Source of the DNA: Calamus simplicifolius
Lineage: Eukaryota > Streptophyta > Magnoliopsida > Arecales > Arecaceae
DNA: 64,000 nucleotides
Reading direction: 5' to 3'
Assembly: GCA_900491605.1 (NCBI GenBank)
Contig: UESW01004632.1
Coordinates: 535,682 to 599,681, forward strand
Shown: one piece after another, positions 11,756 through 24,980 of the stretch
How positions within the stretch are numbered: the stretch's first letter is position 1
Layout: each line of letters begins with the position of its first letter
Notes under the pieces: generated by a model
Told to the model about the DNA's origin: nothing
Seen by the model: only the letters and a program-made list of their open reading frames with translations
Databases searched by the model: none
Position numbers and translations under genes: made by a program

Positions 11756-14640
11756 GGTTTACTAACCTTAACAAAACCTGCCCAAAGGACAGTTTTTCTC
11801 TACTGAAGATTAATTATCTTGTTAATGCCATTGCTAGTCATGAACTTCTTAGTTTTATGGATGCATTTTTTAGCTATAATTAAATATTGTTGCATCTAGT
11901 GGATAAGGAAAATATAGCTTTTATAATTAATAAGGGTTTTTACTATTACAAAGTAATGTCTTTTGAATTAAAGAATGCTGAAGTAACCTACCAAAGGTTG
12001 GTGAACAAAAATTTCAAAGAGTTGATGAAGAAAAACATAAAAGCCTATAGAGAGATATACTCATAAAGAGCCTAATAGCTAAACAACACGTAGCCATTCT
12101 TGATGAGGCTTTTGAAGTATTAAGACACTATCAGATAAAGCTGAACCTAAGCAAATGTGCCTTTGGTGTTACCCCATGAAAATTCCTTGTTTCATAGTTA
12201 ACCACTAAAAAATTGAAGCAAACCTTAAGAAACACATGCCATCCTTGACCTGACCCCACTAACTTCTATCAAAGAAGCCTAGCACCTTGTTGGATGAGTG
12301 ATGGCCTTAAGCCGATTTATCTCCAGAGCAGCATAGAAGTACCTTCCTTCTTTAAGATAGTTCAAAATATCAAGAATTCTCAATGGGCCGAAGAATGCTA
12401 GTGTTCTTTTGAAGAGCTAAATAAGTACCTTGCATCCCCTCCTTTACTATCAAATCTACAAGAAGTAGAATTGCTATACTTATACCTGACAATCTCTGAA
12501 CTAGTCGTTAGCTCAGTCCTAGAGTTCTTTTGAAGAGCTAAATAAGTACCTTATATCCCCTTCTTTACTATCAAATTTATAAGAAGTAGAATTGCTATAC
12601 TTATACCTAGCAATCTCTGAGCTAGTCGTCAGCTTAGTCCTTATTCAAGAGGATTATGGGAAACAAAGGCTAATCTACTATGTGAGCCGAGTACTCCATG
12701 GTATCAAGATGGGGTATCACTAGTCGAAGAAGCTAACATATGCCTTAGTCATTTCAACATGGAAGCTAGGGTTGTACTTTTAGGCTCACACTGTAATGGT
12801 GTTGACTGACTAGCCACTGAAGCAAATTCTGCACAAGCCTAACACCTTGAGTCAGTTGGTCAAATGGTCTATAAAGCTGAATGAGTTCAACATTCAATAT
12901 AAAGCAAGATTGTTCTTAAAAGCCCAAACCCTCATTAACTATATCTTGGAAACAACCATTACCAAAGACTCTAAACAAACTCAGAAGGAAGAGGCCTCAC
13001 AATAATTTGAATGAAGTCTTTATATTGATGGGTTCTTTAATGAAATTGAAAGTAGAGTTGAGTCAATCCTTATTAGCCTGAATGAAGCCAAGCTAACATA
13101 TGCACTGAAATTTAAGTTCAGAGCCTCAAATAATGAAGTCAAGTATGAAGCCTTAATTACTGGTTTGAAGTTGGCAAAGGAGATCGGTGTAATTCAACTA
13201 AAAGTCTACAATAACTCAACTAGTTATTAGCAAAGTATGAGGTGAATATAAGGCTAGAGGGCTAAACAAGCAAAAGTATTTAGCCAAAGTCAAAATCTTG
13301 ACTCTATCCTTCAAGTACTTTGGCATCCAGATGATCCTTAGATTAGAGAACAACCGAGCAAACACACATTCTAAGTTGGCTTTGATAGGCCCTAGATCCC
13401 ATCTAACCATTTACCTTGAAAAACTAGTTGCCCTGAGCATTCAAAAGATCGAGATACACTAGGTCAGACATGAGCTAAGCTAAATGGAACCAATCATATA
13501 GCCTATCTTGAAGAATGATAGATTCCACAAAAAAGGAATGAAACTAGGAAGAGGATTCAAAGGATAGTTTGGTCTTCCCTGGTTGATGGCATACTATACA
13601 AGATGTTCTTAACTCTCATATTTGAGATGCCTTGGGCCAACTAAGGCTGAATGTATCCTCTAAGAAATCCATAAAAACAAATGCAATAACCACTGATCAA
13701 GGGGTAGACCTAAGCCTATGAAGTGTTGTGATAGAAATACTATTGGTTGACTTTGAATAAGGATGCGACTCAATTAGCACATTGATGTGAATAGTATCAA
13801 AAGCACTCCTTTATACCATACCACTCAATAGTTAAGCTCTCATTTATTAGCAATCCATGACCATTCAATCATTTCCTTTAGCACAGGGAAAACGAAAGTT
13901 CCTCACGGTAGTGATCAATTACTTTATCAAGGCCAAGCCCTTAGCTCGAATAACTAAGTGAAACATTTTAGACTGTCTAAAAATCGATCATTTACTACAT
14001 TAGGATACCAAAGATCCTCATCATTAACATAAGAAACAATTCAACAATGCTTGGTTCAATTGAGTTCTACCAAGAGTTGAATATCAACCACTACTTCTCC
14101 TTGATAGCTCATTTGCAAATAAATGGTTAGGTGGAGGTGAACCATCCTGCAATCTTTGAAGACTCGGCTTGACTAAGCTGCTTATGAGTAGATGAGCTTC
14201 TCAGCATTCTTTGTACATACCAAACTACAAGCTAAGTACTCATGAAAAAAAGACTCCATTCAATTTGGCCTTCAGTACTAGAGCCATGATCCTAATGAAA
14301 ATCAGCATGTCAAGCTACCAATCTTAGTAGTTCATAGAGCAAGACAATACCAATAACCTCGAAGCTAATTTTGACCTCATTGAAGAAGCTTAAGAGAATT
14401 TGCAAGTTCAAATGACAACCTATCAACAAAGGGTGGCCAAATAATGCAATGCTAAACTTAAAGGGCACCACTTCCAACCTAGAAACTTTGTGCTTACGAA
14501 GACAACAACTATGGGCCAAGCTAATGAAGAAAACAAATTAACTCCAAATTAGGAAGGTCCATGCCATATGGTAGGGATAGCTCAATCAAGGACTTATTAG
14601 TTAGAAAAACTGGATCACTAACGTATTCTCCACACTTAGA
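11756..14640 (+). pseudogene. Decayed Tat-type gypsy pol (RT, RNase H, integrase) of element C
   Basis: Many stops, but the domain order of gypsy pol is clear. Reverse transcriptase: MGFTNLNKTCPKDSFSL at about 11750 with SFMDAFFSYN, then FYYYKVMSFELKNAEVTYQRL near 11940-12000, and HYQIKLNLSKCAFG near 12130. The YxDD catalytic segment is unrecognisable. Next comes the RT thumb, WAEECQCSFEELNKYL (about 12390). RNase H: LYIDGFFNEIESRVESILIS near 13020, and FRASNNEVKYEALITGLKLA near 13120-13180. Integrase: HYFSLIAHLQINGQVEVNHP near 14090-14145, and MTTYQQRVAK near 14410. The part before the RT core is missing, cut at the LTR-like fragment that ends at 11755. The element is older than A, B or D judging by stop density. 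An antisense gene and a 3' LTR follow on the right, as in element B. Confidence 0.85.
12403..12642 (+). repeat. 120 bp tandem duplication inside pol of element C
   Basis: The segment starting GTTCTTTTGAAGAGC at 12403 is repeated at 12523 with a handful of differences. Length is exactly 40 codons, so the frame is kept, and the repeated peptide covers FEELNKYL to LVVSSVL. It is absent from the same region of element B, so it arose within this copy or lineage. Confidence 0.85.
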
Positions 14641-15249
14641 ATTCTGAGAACTTAAAGATGTATTCTTCAATAAGCCATCTTCTATGGCATTAGTTGTGAT
14701 TTTCTCATTACTTCGTAATTTTTTTTATACAATGAAAGATTATAAAAGAGCTTTGTTTTCTCCCCTCCAATTTGGATTTTCTATCCCAGCTTGACTAGAT
14801 GAAGCTCGTTACATCAAACTGGCCTCAAAATAATCTTAATATAATTAAGAGATAAATAGTTTCTTAAAATCAACCTAAGTCCTAACAATGTCAAACATGG
14901 TTGAAGAGTGATGATATTTAACCTGTTCACTTAACCAACAACCATCAAAAAATTTTACTAAATAATGCTCGGATTAGCTCAAAACTTGATTAATGCTCTT
15001 TGGCTTTGATTTCTAAAAGATAAGTCAATTGAAGGCTAGGAGGCAACCTTAAAAACCTAGGCCGATCAAAGAAGTCAAAGCCTAATTAAAAAGGTACCTC
15101 ATAAGACAAAGTCTCAAGCACTGACCTAAAAAACATATTAAGTGACTAAGGTTACTTAAGGAACCAACCCTAACTAATAAAAGCTGGTGTTTGCAGGAAA
15201 ATATATCCCACAAAGAAGTCAATACCCAGTTTGACCTAACCCCATGGAG
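14641..15249. other. Non-coding spacer between pol and antisense gene of element C
   Basis: No frame or motif recognised. By position it corresponds to the region after integrase, which in element B holds a tandem array. No tandem repeat is visible here. Confidence 0.4.
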
Positions 15250-16750
15250 TCACCCTTGAACAAGTTCCAATTTGGAACATAAATCGAGGTAGGAGAGGTT
15301 GAACCAAGCTGATCCAATCCCCGAGATGGTTTGAAGCTCAGATTGATTGATTCCTCCTACCTGCATAGAGCACTCGTGATGGAGAAAATTGAAGTTATAG
15401 AGGATGGGCTTCCAGCATGGTGGATGGCTCAAGCGCACCACCCATCTCCCCTTCCCCAATGGCAGAGTGTGTTGTCATCGTCTTGATCTTGATCGACTTC
15501 TTCGCTACTGCTCCATACTGAAGAGATGAAGGCTTCACCTTGAAGATCAACTTAGACTCCTGTGGATGTTTTTATGGAAGGCTCAAATAGGACTCCAACA
15601 GTAGGACTTGCAAGGGTTGAAGAACCTCCTTCCTTAAGCATGGCTACTAACCAAAGAGTTGCCTTAGCCTTCCTTTTGTGCTTGAGCACCTATTGAATTC
15701 CTTTGAACCGAGGTATATATACAAAGAAGACAAAACCAACTTGGTTAATGATCAAAGAAAATGATGTGAATAAAAAATGATGTGAATCAAAGGCTGAACT
15801 AAGCCCAGTTAGGACCAAGGCCACCTTGGTCAAAAGCTCCGATGCCTTCAAAGGGTTGACCCTATAGAGATGATTCAGAACCTGAACTTCCTTGATGCAA
15901 AGATTGGGGACTTGGTTCGGCTTCAAACTGAGTTGTTTCCCAGCCATATCAAACGACCAAAAGCCTTCAACTAAGGTAACAAAAAAATATCTACTCATCC
16001 ATGTATGGATGGAAGAGGGATTCTTGATGAAAATTTTCTTACTTATTTAAGCAAAGAGATAAAGCCATCCCTCTTCATAGGGATGGAACTTAATGCTAAA
16101 AATAGCTCAAAATAAGCATGTGGTTGGGGTTAGTCTAAGCTTGAGGGGTTAGAACTAAAAATCCTATATAATAACTCGCCAGGAGTTAAATACAAACTTG
16201 GTTGGAGTGATGTAAAAAGGTGGCGATATAAAGTGGTGGATCAGAAATCAAAGCCTTGCCTTGAAGAAGTCCTCATATAAGTAGAGCCAGACTTTTTCAT
16301 GATTAGACTCCCTATCCTCCAAGCTAGGAACGACCAATTGGTATAACTCGAGAATGAAGACTAGCATGCAAACTAAAGTAATCTCCTGACAGGTAGCAAA
16401 CTAACTGATCGTCTCTTCTCCTACTCAAAGATTTGTGCAATGATTGTGTAATGGTCACATCAAATGGATGTCAGACGCCATCCAATAATTGCCTAATCAC
16501 TAAGCTACCTAGAAGCTTGGTCAAGTCCTGCTAGATTTCTTAACCAAAGGATGACGATATATTCCAAGCATGCTGACGCTGATCCTGAAAGATGGCTTGA
16601 CCCATATTTTTGGGCTACCTGATAGCCCTTCCACTGATCTTATACAAGATGAACTGTCAAATGGCTTGGTTCTAAGGAGCCACCAGATTGTTTGGGAGAA
16701 TAGACAATGTTGAAGCATGATCATCCAAGAAAGAGCCGTCAAGCTCAACT
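15250..16750 (-). pseudogene. Antisense gene remnant of element C (putative gypsy-type transposon protein)
   Basis: Read on the minus strand, frames joined across shifts give WLYLYEDFFKARL and, further on, FLVLTPQA near 16300-16130. These correspond to the conserved core 'GLRxPLxPFxxxVL ... PNSWRxLxGFLVLC' of the family seen at 7864-7301. A downstream piece (15998-15690) reads GKQLSLKPNQVPNLCIKEVQ and SELLTKVALVLTGLS, which matches the region after the core in these proteins. The copy is full of stops and frameshifts. It ends 18 bp before the 3' LTR, with its 5' end next to the LTR, the same arrangement as in elements A and B. Confidence 0.6.
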
Positions 16751-16751
16751 C

Positions 16752-16768
16752 TTAAAAGTGGGGGCAAC
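16752..16768 (+). other. Polypurine tract of element C
   Basis: TTAAAAGTGGGGGCAAC directly precedes TGATGTAGGCC, which resembles the TGATGTGGCTG start of LTRs B, D and E. This marks the start of a 3' LTR on the plus strand. Confidence 0.65.
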
Positions 16769-17166
16769 TGATGTAGGCCAATCCACTAGATTGCTGACAT
16801 GGACAAAGATGATGCGATAACCAATAGTAATGCATGATGATAATGAAGCATAATATGGCCAACCTTTTTTAATTGATTGGTTCATTTCCTCATTCTAAAG
16901 ATGCCAACCACTGCAGAGCATCTTCCTCGATCCCCATAAGTTTGGCCAACCCATTCAAGAACGATTCTCCTCCTTGCTTTATTTATCATGCTCATCCGGT
17001 TTCATCTAATGAAAATCCAACCCCAACACTATTTGAAATGCCAACAAAAGCAGCCCTTTGTCTCATAAGTAAGAGATTTTTTTTTCCTTCAATGACCTTA
17101 CTTGGAACCCTGACCTAAAGAGCTCTAACTTCCTTTTTCATCTGGACTGACTTCAGCATCGAAAGG
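16769..17166 (+). repeat. 3' LTR of element C, left part
   Basis: Begins TGATGTAGGCCAATCC. It is interrupted at 17166 by the Tekay element, whose AAAGG target duplication lies at 17162-17166. The last bases before the break (CTGACTTCAGCATCGAAAGG) match the U5 phrase of LTR A, and the phrase continues correctly at 25213 on the other side of the insertion. Confidence 0.65.
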
Positions 17167-19406
17167 TGTCACGCCCCAGACCCAAATATCGGGCTACGGT
17201 GACAACCCACCGCGTGCCGGGCCCGCAAGGCGTCATAAAATTTTTCACATATAACACAATTATATATAACCAAGCCAAATACATCACTGAATACTAAAAG
17301 TTTTGGGTTACGAACCCTTACACACCACAATAATAAAGTTTGGGCATCAAGCCCTACACATAAATAGTACTGGGGTTACAACAAAATAATGGTCTTGATT
17401 TATTTAATAGAAGATCCATCACCCCAACCATCCATCTTCAATCTCGTGGCTCTGACAAAAACATTGTAAGATTTTTGTGAGCTTACACTCAGTAAGTAAG
17501 CCACGTTATACAGTCAAATCATAGCATAGCAATCAATAAGCACATAAATGATTTGCATGCTCAAACATTCCACAATTACTTAAACATGCAATGTAAGTAA
17601 ACTCACTATTTATACACTCAATGGTAGCTATAAATGTGACCCATGGCCCTGCAATATCTCAATAGTGTACCAACAAGCATCCCCCTACTGAAAGGGTCCA
17701 GATACCAGGGTCACGCCATATCATAATCTACCAGAAGGCATACTCTATATGTGTGATGCCACCTCGAACCAAGCAGAACACAACCTCTAGATGTGTGATG
17801 CCACCTCATAGTAACTCAGAACACATCCTCTAGATGCGTTATGCCATCTCGAACCCAAGCAGAACACATCCTCTAGACGTGTATGTGGCATAAACAAGCA
17901 GAACACATCCTCTAGACGTGTGTGTGGTATGATATGATAAAGGAGAACCGCGGCGAGACATAACAGTACCTCACATCATGCACAAACATATCAATAACAT
18001 CTCTATATTGCATAAACAGTGGATTATACCTACTGAACAATTGCATGTAATATATCATATCAATGTCATAATAACTGCATCTCTCATGTATAGCATCCAC
18101 ATATGAAATCATAGCACATAAACAACCATGTGTCCATAATATTCATCTACTTACAATTTAGCCAATATCCATAACAATTCTTTATGTCATAATATAATTC
18201 ATAATTTAAATATTCATATAATGAATAATTTATTAAATACTGATAACTGGCTTACTTACTTCAGTACGCAATCCAACATGTATATATATCAGCTAGTCAG
18301 ATGTCTGAGCACCTACAGGATCATTTTACACAATTAATTTATTAGAAAAGAATATTAAAATGACCCTTAGAATTTCTACCTAGACTAGTTCACGGGCCCA
18401 ACTTTGGTCTCGAATATCTCCCACTATACACACCCAATTGGGGAAATAAAAATACCCCAAGAAACTAAAATTCACCCAGATTCTAGCCATATAAATATTT
18501 TACTAATCCCGACCCGTTACGGGGCCCAAAAACCAACCCCAAATCTCAATGATGCACGGCCCAAAAGGTCCTGAACCGGCTGGCCCAGCCGGCCCGGTTC
18601 AACCCAAGCCCTCCCGATCCCCTGTTTCACCGAACAGGGGACGGGGACTTAGCCGGCGGCCAGAGCCACCGCTGGCCAAATCGAGGGCAGCCCGGCCGCC
18701 GGTGGCCGGGCCAGAGCCGGCCGCCGCCGCGGCCGACCGCCAAGCTCCCCCTCTCTCCATCAATTTCACTCTTCTTCCCTCTCTCATCCGCGCAGCACGA
18801 TGCTGTGCCGGCGGCACGGCCGGCCACCCTTGGCTGGCCGGACCTCCACCGGACGCACGCCCAGCGCCGGTGGAGGCGACAGGCCAAAGCTCGGGCCTGA
18901 CGAGGCGGCGACGGCGGCCCGAACCAACCGGCGAAGCGGCTTCCGCCACCGCGTGAGAGAAGGGCCAATTGGCCCTCTCTCTCTTCTCTCTCTCCACCAC
19001 TACCCCGAACGCCTCCCCCGGCGCCGGCGGGGTCGCCGGCCAAAGCTTAGGCCCAGCGAGGTGGCGAGCACGCCACTGGGCCTGAACCAATGGATTGGCC
19101 GGCAACACAAATTCTTCTCTGTCTCCCTCGCTCTCTCTGTCTCTCTCTTTTTGTCTCTCTCTCTCTCTCTCTCTCTGGACCAGGGATTACCTGATGGATG
19201 AAGCGCGCCAGCGTGAAGGAAGGAGTCCCCCTCCTTCCTATTTAATCACCTGTGCAGCGCCTCGGATCGAAGGTTTCTCGGAAGACTAAACGCTTCACCT
19301 GGAGTGAAGCATTAGCCCGGGGAACCCAACAGACAGGAGCTTGGTTTATCTGAACCAAGCCTGGTTCATCTGAACCAAATCTGGTTCGTTTGAACTGGGT
19401 ACTACA
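17167..19406 (-). repeat. 3' LTR of the Tekay element (left copy)
   Basis: 2240 bp. Read on minus it begins TGTAGTACCC and ends GGGGCGTGACA. It contains a GC-rich block rich in GGCCGG (18550-19090), a CT microsatellite (about 19120-19180), and a minisatellite on ATCCTCTAGA with four full units (17790-17935). The long frames read from the GC-rich block (up to 169 codons) overlap on both strands and are not genes. Confidence 0.92.
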
Positions 19407-19465
19407 TTCTCCCCTCCTTATAAAAATTTTGGCCTCAAAATTGGTATACTATAATTCTCCAAAAT

Positions 19466-19800
19466 TCAACAATCTAAGATAGATAAATTACCTTCAATTA
19501 TTTGTGGATACTTCGTTTTAATTTCTTCCTCCAGCTCCCAAGTAGCCTCTCTCACCGAGTGATTATTCCACTGAACTTTGACATAAGGGATGGTACGCCG
19601 CCTCAGAATCTGATCCTTACGGTCCATGATACGCACCGGATGTTCCTCATATGATAAATCCTTCCTCAACTGAATAGGCTCATAAGCTATAACATGACTG
19701 AGGTCTGAGACATACTTCCTCAACATAGATACATGGAATACATTGTGAATACCAGATAAGATCAGAGGCAGTGCAAGGCTGTATGCAACCTCCCCAACTC
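19466..19800 (-). pseudogene. Integrase C-terminus with chromodomain (Tekay/Del)
   Basis: The minus strand reads SLALPLILSGIHNVFHVSML and then an 86-codon open stretch, MLRKYVSDLSHVIAYEPIQL to EATWELEEEIKTKYPQ. This is the classic end of chromovirus integrase. The WNNHSVREATWELEEE segment is the chromodomain, which in this family is thought to guide insertion into certain chromatin. The segment is better preserved than the rest of the internal region and lies next to the 3' LTR as expected. Upstream catalytic domains are absent or decayed. Confidence 0.88.
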
Positions 19801-20560
19801 CATATCATAAGGAATACCACACCATCTCAGAACTTAATCCTTGTGGTCCCTGATGCGCACAAGATAATCTTCATAGGTCAATTCTTTCTTAAGCTAAATT
19901 GGTTCAAGTTCTAACACATAACGGGGGTTTAAAATACACCTCCTCAGTCATAAAGATATGAAACATATTGAATACCCCAAAGAGTAATGAAGACAGTGCT
20001 AAGCTATAAGCCACCTCCTTTATTTTGATCAAAATCTCAAATGGCCCAATGTATTGTGGCTTAAATCACCTCTAACACAATTCTCATTCACATCGTTGAT
20101 TAGAAAAACTTCCAATTGATTTTCAACCTAAAATTTCAAATCTTTCTTTTTAACATCAACATAACTTTTCTATTGACTTGAGTTACATGAAGCTGCTTTA
20201 ATTAATGATACTTTCATAGTTGCTACACCAGCTCAGTCCAAAATTGTCTCTCTCTCACATCATCTCAATATGAAGGGAATCTATACCTTATATCATAGAC
20301 AATTGAAATGAATCCATTGGAATGTTGGCTTGGTAATCATTAAAACAAGCAATTTCACTAAGGATAAGAAGCTATACCAAGCACTTTCTAAATCCATCAC
20401 ACAGGCTCGCAGTACATCATCAAAATCTAATTGGTTCATGCAGATTGTCCATCTATTTGAGGGTGAAAGGCTGGACAGAAATTCAGCTTAATCCACAAAG
20501 CTTTATGAAGACATCATCGAATTAGGAGAGTGAGACAAATGGGTTCAGACTCAATTTACG
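19801..20560 (-). pseudogene. Second, older copy of the integrase end
   Basis: Minus-strand pieces repeat the same region in a more decayed form: VFNMFHIFMTEEVYFKPPL near 19960-19900, IRDHKD-like sequence near 19850, and LGHLRF near 20050, which corresponds to YIGPFEIL. A PAFHPQIDGQSA segment near 20480-20440 is the integrase core HPQTDGQSE motif. So the chromodomain region occurs twice in tandem, one copy young and one old. Recombination between two related elements is a likely cause. Confidence 0.6.
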
Positions 20561-22718
20561 CAGTTTACCATTAAACCAAAAATAAATATTAACATTTTAC
20601 CCACTAAAATTTCATCCTTGAAATTAAATGTTCACAAATTTTGTACCATTATAGATACTCACTAGCAATTTTTTATTTCATTCCTTGGTACCCAAATGAC
20701 GTATCAAACTTCAATAATTAATTTGATCTTTCTACCAAATAAAATTGAACTCCTTAAGAAGTATTTCTTTCCTATCATCCCTTTTATATATATGTATCTA
20801 TATACCTTAACTTCTCACAACACAATCATTATAAATATCATAGAATCCATCACATGTATTATGTCATCCATTCTTAAGGTTAGTAACACATCAGGTATTC
20901 TTAATTCCTCGATGAGATAATTCTAAATTCTTATAAATTAGATATAAGATAGTTTTCTTCCAATGCTCTCTCAACTCATAAATAGTTGAATGTGCCACTA
21001 ATCATTACGACACTTATTTCAATCATCATAACATACTTGGTTTCACTCTTGAATACTTCAAGCTAACATCAATGAATATTAAGCCAATCATTTAGGATAT
21101 CTTTCATAATTATCATAATCAACTAATTTAATTTCTTTGAATAATATTGCCATCATTAATCACCAGTATAATTATTTTATCTCCTTCATATTTATCTATA
21201 ATTACCACTACAACCAATCAATTTCTCTTGAATAGGTCAGTATATCCTCAATAATGCAATTTAAATGATTTAAATTCTTGAATCAATTATATCGTTACCA
21301 ATGATTATCAAAATCATCTATAGATTATGCAATGTCCCATGCCATAACATGACCAACTAATTTAAACCCTTTGAATATCTCAAAGTGACTGCACTAATCT
21401 AGCTCAGATAGATACAAGACTTATAAGGTCAATAAAGATTGAAAAATACTTACCATCCGAAAGACATAATTAAAAATTATAGTAATCTCTCTATGACTTG
21501 AAAGTGATAATAGATGTATCCTTAACCATAATTCATAACTGATAATAATCAAAAATAAAATCACCTCCCTCCTATTTTCTTAACAATAAATATGCCACTT
21601 ATGGATGATTGATAATTTATCCATCTTGGAGAAAGATATCTACTTAGGAACTATGAAGAAAGGTACAATAAGTATGCACAATAAATTAATGAATATATAT
21701 CTTGATTTAGAAATCTATTAACAGATGAAAATCCCCATGAAATTCTTTATCAGTGGAGTTTATCTTATTCTCATTATTGCTAAAATCTTTCACTTTCTAC
21801 CATCAAAATATTTGATCATTTATAGCCAAAATCAGTTCTAAAGATTAATAGAGTCTACTGCTCTCAAAAACTTAAACAGTAATTGTCTCAGAATTTAAAA
21901 TTTTATAATCTTCCTAAATGATCCATCATGATATAATATGCAGTCAACTATTTCATTAGTATCAATATCAACCATCTCCACATCTAGCAAATTAACAATC
22001 AGTCTTGAACAAGCAATATCCATAATAAAAGTTTTCTTAGTAAAAATTCACTATATATACTTATCCATCCAGACTCAAATTCAGAAAGTACTCAATTGTG
22101 ATTGATCAAAAACATGTAATTAACTATTTCATTCCCAAAATATCATCAATATTAATCATCCATATAACCAGCAGATTAGCTCATAATCTTAAACTTACAA
22201 TATCAACAATGTAAGTTCTACAAATAAAAAAATTTCATTATATACATCCACATTCAAATTTAGATTTACTAACTCCAAATCCACATATCAACTCAATTGC
22301 AATATGAACATAATGATGTTATCTTAGTCATATTAGTCATCAATTGCAATTTTCCACTATTATGTTTATTTCATATATTCATCTATCTTTTATTGCATAT
22401 CCAATTAAAATTTCATCTCCCATATTATTTAAAGGTGCTACGAATCATTTCCAACAAGTTTAATGGGGCTAAAACCTCTAGAAGCCCCTTGGCCTCCCCA
22501 TTGGTCAAGGTCACCAGCTTGGGAGTCCACTTAATATCATTGGCTTGCGATGGTTCATTCTTAATTCCTATTAAATTTGTAATTCAATTAATATCTTGAT
22601 AAACTTTAAATTTCAAGCTTCCAAAGCATAATTCCTGAAATTCCTTTAAAGTCATAATTGTTTCCATATCATCCTAAGCTAAAGTGTCAGGTTTTCCTAA
22701 GTATAATGTCATCAAAAT
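20561..22718. other. AT-rich decayed interior of the Tekay element
   Basis: By position this should be pol and gag. I recognise no motif with confidence. The only island of higher GC (about 22465-22560) does not read as a known domain. Confidence 0.4.
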
Positions 22719-22816
22719 ATGTTCTCTATGTGTTATCATGTCAATATGTCCGTGTCCCTAGGGTCATATGTTCTCTACGTGTTATCATGTCAATATGTCC
22801 GTGTCCCTAGGGTCAT
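22719..22816 (-). repeat. 49 bp direct duplication in the leader of the Tekay element
   Basis: ATGTTCTCTATGTGTTATCA begins at 22719 and again at 22768 with one base changed. Each unit ends with CCCTAGGGTCAT. It lies just downstream (minus strand) of the primer site, in the untranslated leader. Confidence 0.85.
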
Positions 22817-22821
22817 AACCT

Positions 22822-22836
22822 GTGCTCTGATACCAC
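22822..22836 (-). other. Primer-binding site, initiator tRNA-Met
   Basis: The minus strand reads AGTGGTATCAGAGCAC seven bases after the LTR end. TGGTATCAGAGC is the standard plant primer site complementary to the 3' end of initiator tRNA-Met. This proves that the right LTR is the 5' LTR. Confidence 0.88.
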
Positions 22837-22842
22837 TAAAGT

Positions 22843-24907
22843 TGTCACGCCCCAGACCCAAATATCGGGCTAGGGTGACAATCCGCCGCATGCCGGGCAC
22901 GCAAGGCGTCACAAAATTTTTCACATATAACACAATTATATATAACCAAGCCAAATACATCACTGAATACTAAAAGTTTTGGGTTACGAACCCTTACACA
23001 CCACAATAATAAAGTTTGGGCATCAAGCCCTACACATAAATAGTACTGGGGTTACAACAAAATAATGGTCTTGATTTATTTAATAGAAGATCCATCACCC
23101 CAACCATCCATCTTCAATCTCGTGGCTCTGACAAAAACATTGTAAGATTTTTGTGAGCTTACACTCAGTAAGTAAGCCACGTTATACAGTCAAATCATAG
23201 CATAGCAATCAATAAGCACATAAATGATTTGCATGCTCAAACATTCCACAATTACTCAAACATGCAATGTAAGTAAACACTGTTTATACACTCAATGGTA
23301 GCTGTAAATGTGACCCATGGCCCTGCAATATCTCAATAGTGTACCAACAAGCATCCCCCTACTGAAAGGGTCCAGATACCAGGGTCACGCCATATCATAA
23401 TCCACCAGAACACATACTCTATATGTGTGATGCCACCTCGAACCAAGCAGAACACATCCTCTAGATGTGTGATGCCACCTCATAGTAACTCAGAACACAT
23501 CCTCTAGATGCGTGATGCCATCTCGAACCCAAGCAGAACACATCCTCTAGACGTGTGAATGACATAAACAAGCAGAACACATCCTCTAGACGTGTAGATG
23601 GCATAAACAAGCAGAACACATCCTCTAGACATGTATGTGGCATAAACAAGGAGAACACATCCTCTAGACGTGTGTGTGGTATGATATGATAAAGGAGAAC
23701 CGCGGCGACACATAACAGTACCTCACATCATGCACAAACATATCAATAACATCTCTATATTGCATAAACAGTGGATTATACCTACTGAACAATTGCATGT
23801 AATATATCATATCAATGTCATAATAACTGCATCTCTCATGCATAACATCCACATATGAAATCATAGCACATAAACAACCATGTGTCCATAATATTCATCT
23901 ACTTATAATTTAGCCAATATCCATAACAATTCTTTATGTCATAATATAATTCACAATTTAAATATTCATATAATGAATAATTTATTAAATACTGATAACT
24001 GGCTTACTTACTTCAGTACGCAATCCAACAGGTATATATATCAGCTAGTCAGATGTCTGAGCAACTACAGGATCATTTTACACAATTAATTTATTAGAAA
24101 AGAATATTAAAAACCCTTAGAATTTCTACCCAGACTAGTTCATGGGCCCAACTTTGGTCTCGAATATCTCCCACTATATACACCCAATTGGGGAAATGAA
24201 AATACCCCAAGAAACTAGAATTCACCCAGATTCTAGCCATATAAATATTTTACTAATCCCGACCCGTTACGGGGCCCAAAAATCAACCTCAAATCTCAAT
24301 GCTGCACGGCCCAAAAGGTCCTGAACCGGCCGGCCCAGCCGGCCCGGTTCAACCCAAGCCCTCCCGATCCCCTGTTTCATCGAACAGGGGACGGGGACTT
24401 AGCCGGCGGCCAGGGCCACCGCCGGCCAAATCGAGGGCGGCCCGGCTGCCGATGACCGGGCCAGAGCCGGCTGCCGCCGCGGTCGGCCGCCAAACTCCCC
24501 CTCTCTCCATCAATTTCACTCTTCTTCCCTCTCTCATCCGCGTGGCACGATGCTGTGCCGGCAGCACGGCCGGCCACCCTTGGCTGGCCGGACCTCCACC
24601 GGACGCACGCCCGACGCCGGTAGAGGTGACAGGCCAAAGCTCGGACCCGGTGAGGCGGCGAGCACGCCGCCGGGCCCGAACCAACCGCGTGAGAGAAGGG
24701 CCAATTGGCCCTCTCTCTCTTCTCTCTCTCCACCACTACCCCGCCGGACGCCTCCCACGGCGCCGGCGGGGTCGCTGGCCAAAGCTCAGGCCCGGCGAGG
24801 CGGCAAGCACGCCACCGGGCCTGAACCAATGGATTGGCCGGCAACACAAATTCTTCTCTGTCTCCCTCGCTCTCTCTTTCTCTCTCTTTCTGTCTCTCTC
24901 TCTCATG

Positions 24908-24980
<73 letters not shown>

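Noticed and set aside
17720..17935. CRISPR-like array of ATCCTCTAGA units (also 23452-23680 and 62280-62500)
   Set aside because: Plant LTR minisatellite: spacers are as similar as the repeats, unit lengths vary, and there are no cas genes.
18549..19201. GC-rich frames of 130-170 codons on both strands (also 24299-25090 and 61013-61660)
   Set aside because: They recur in all three Tekay LTRs, overlap on both strands, and differ by frameshifts between copies. This is LTR leader sequence, not protein.
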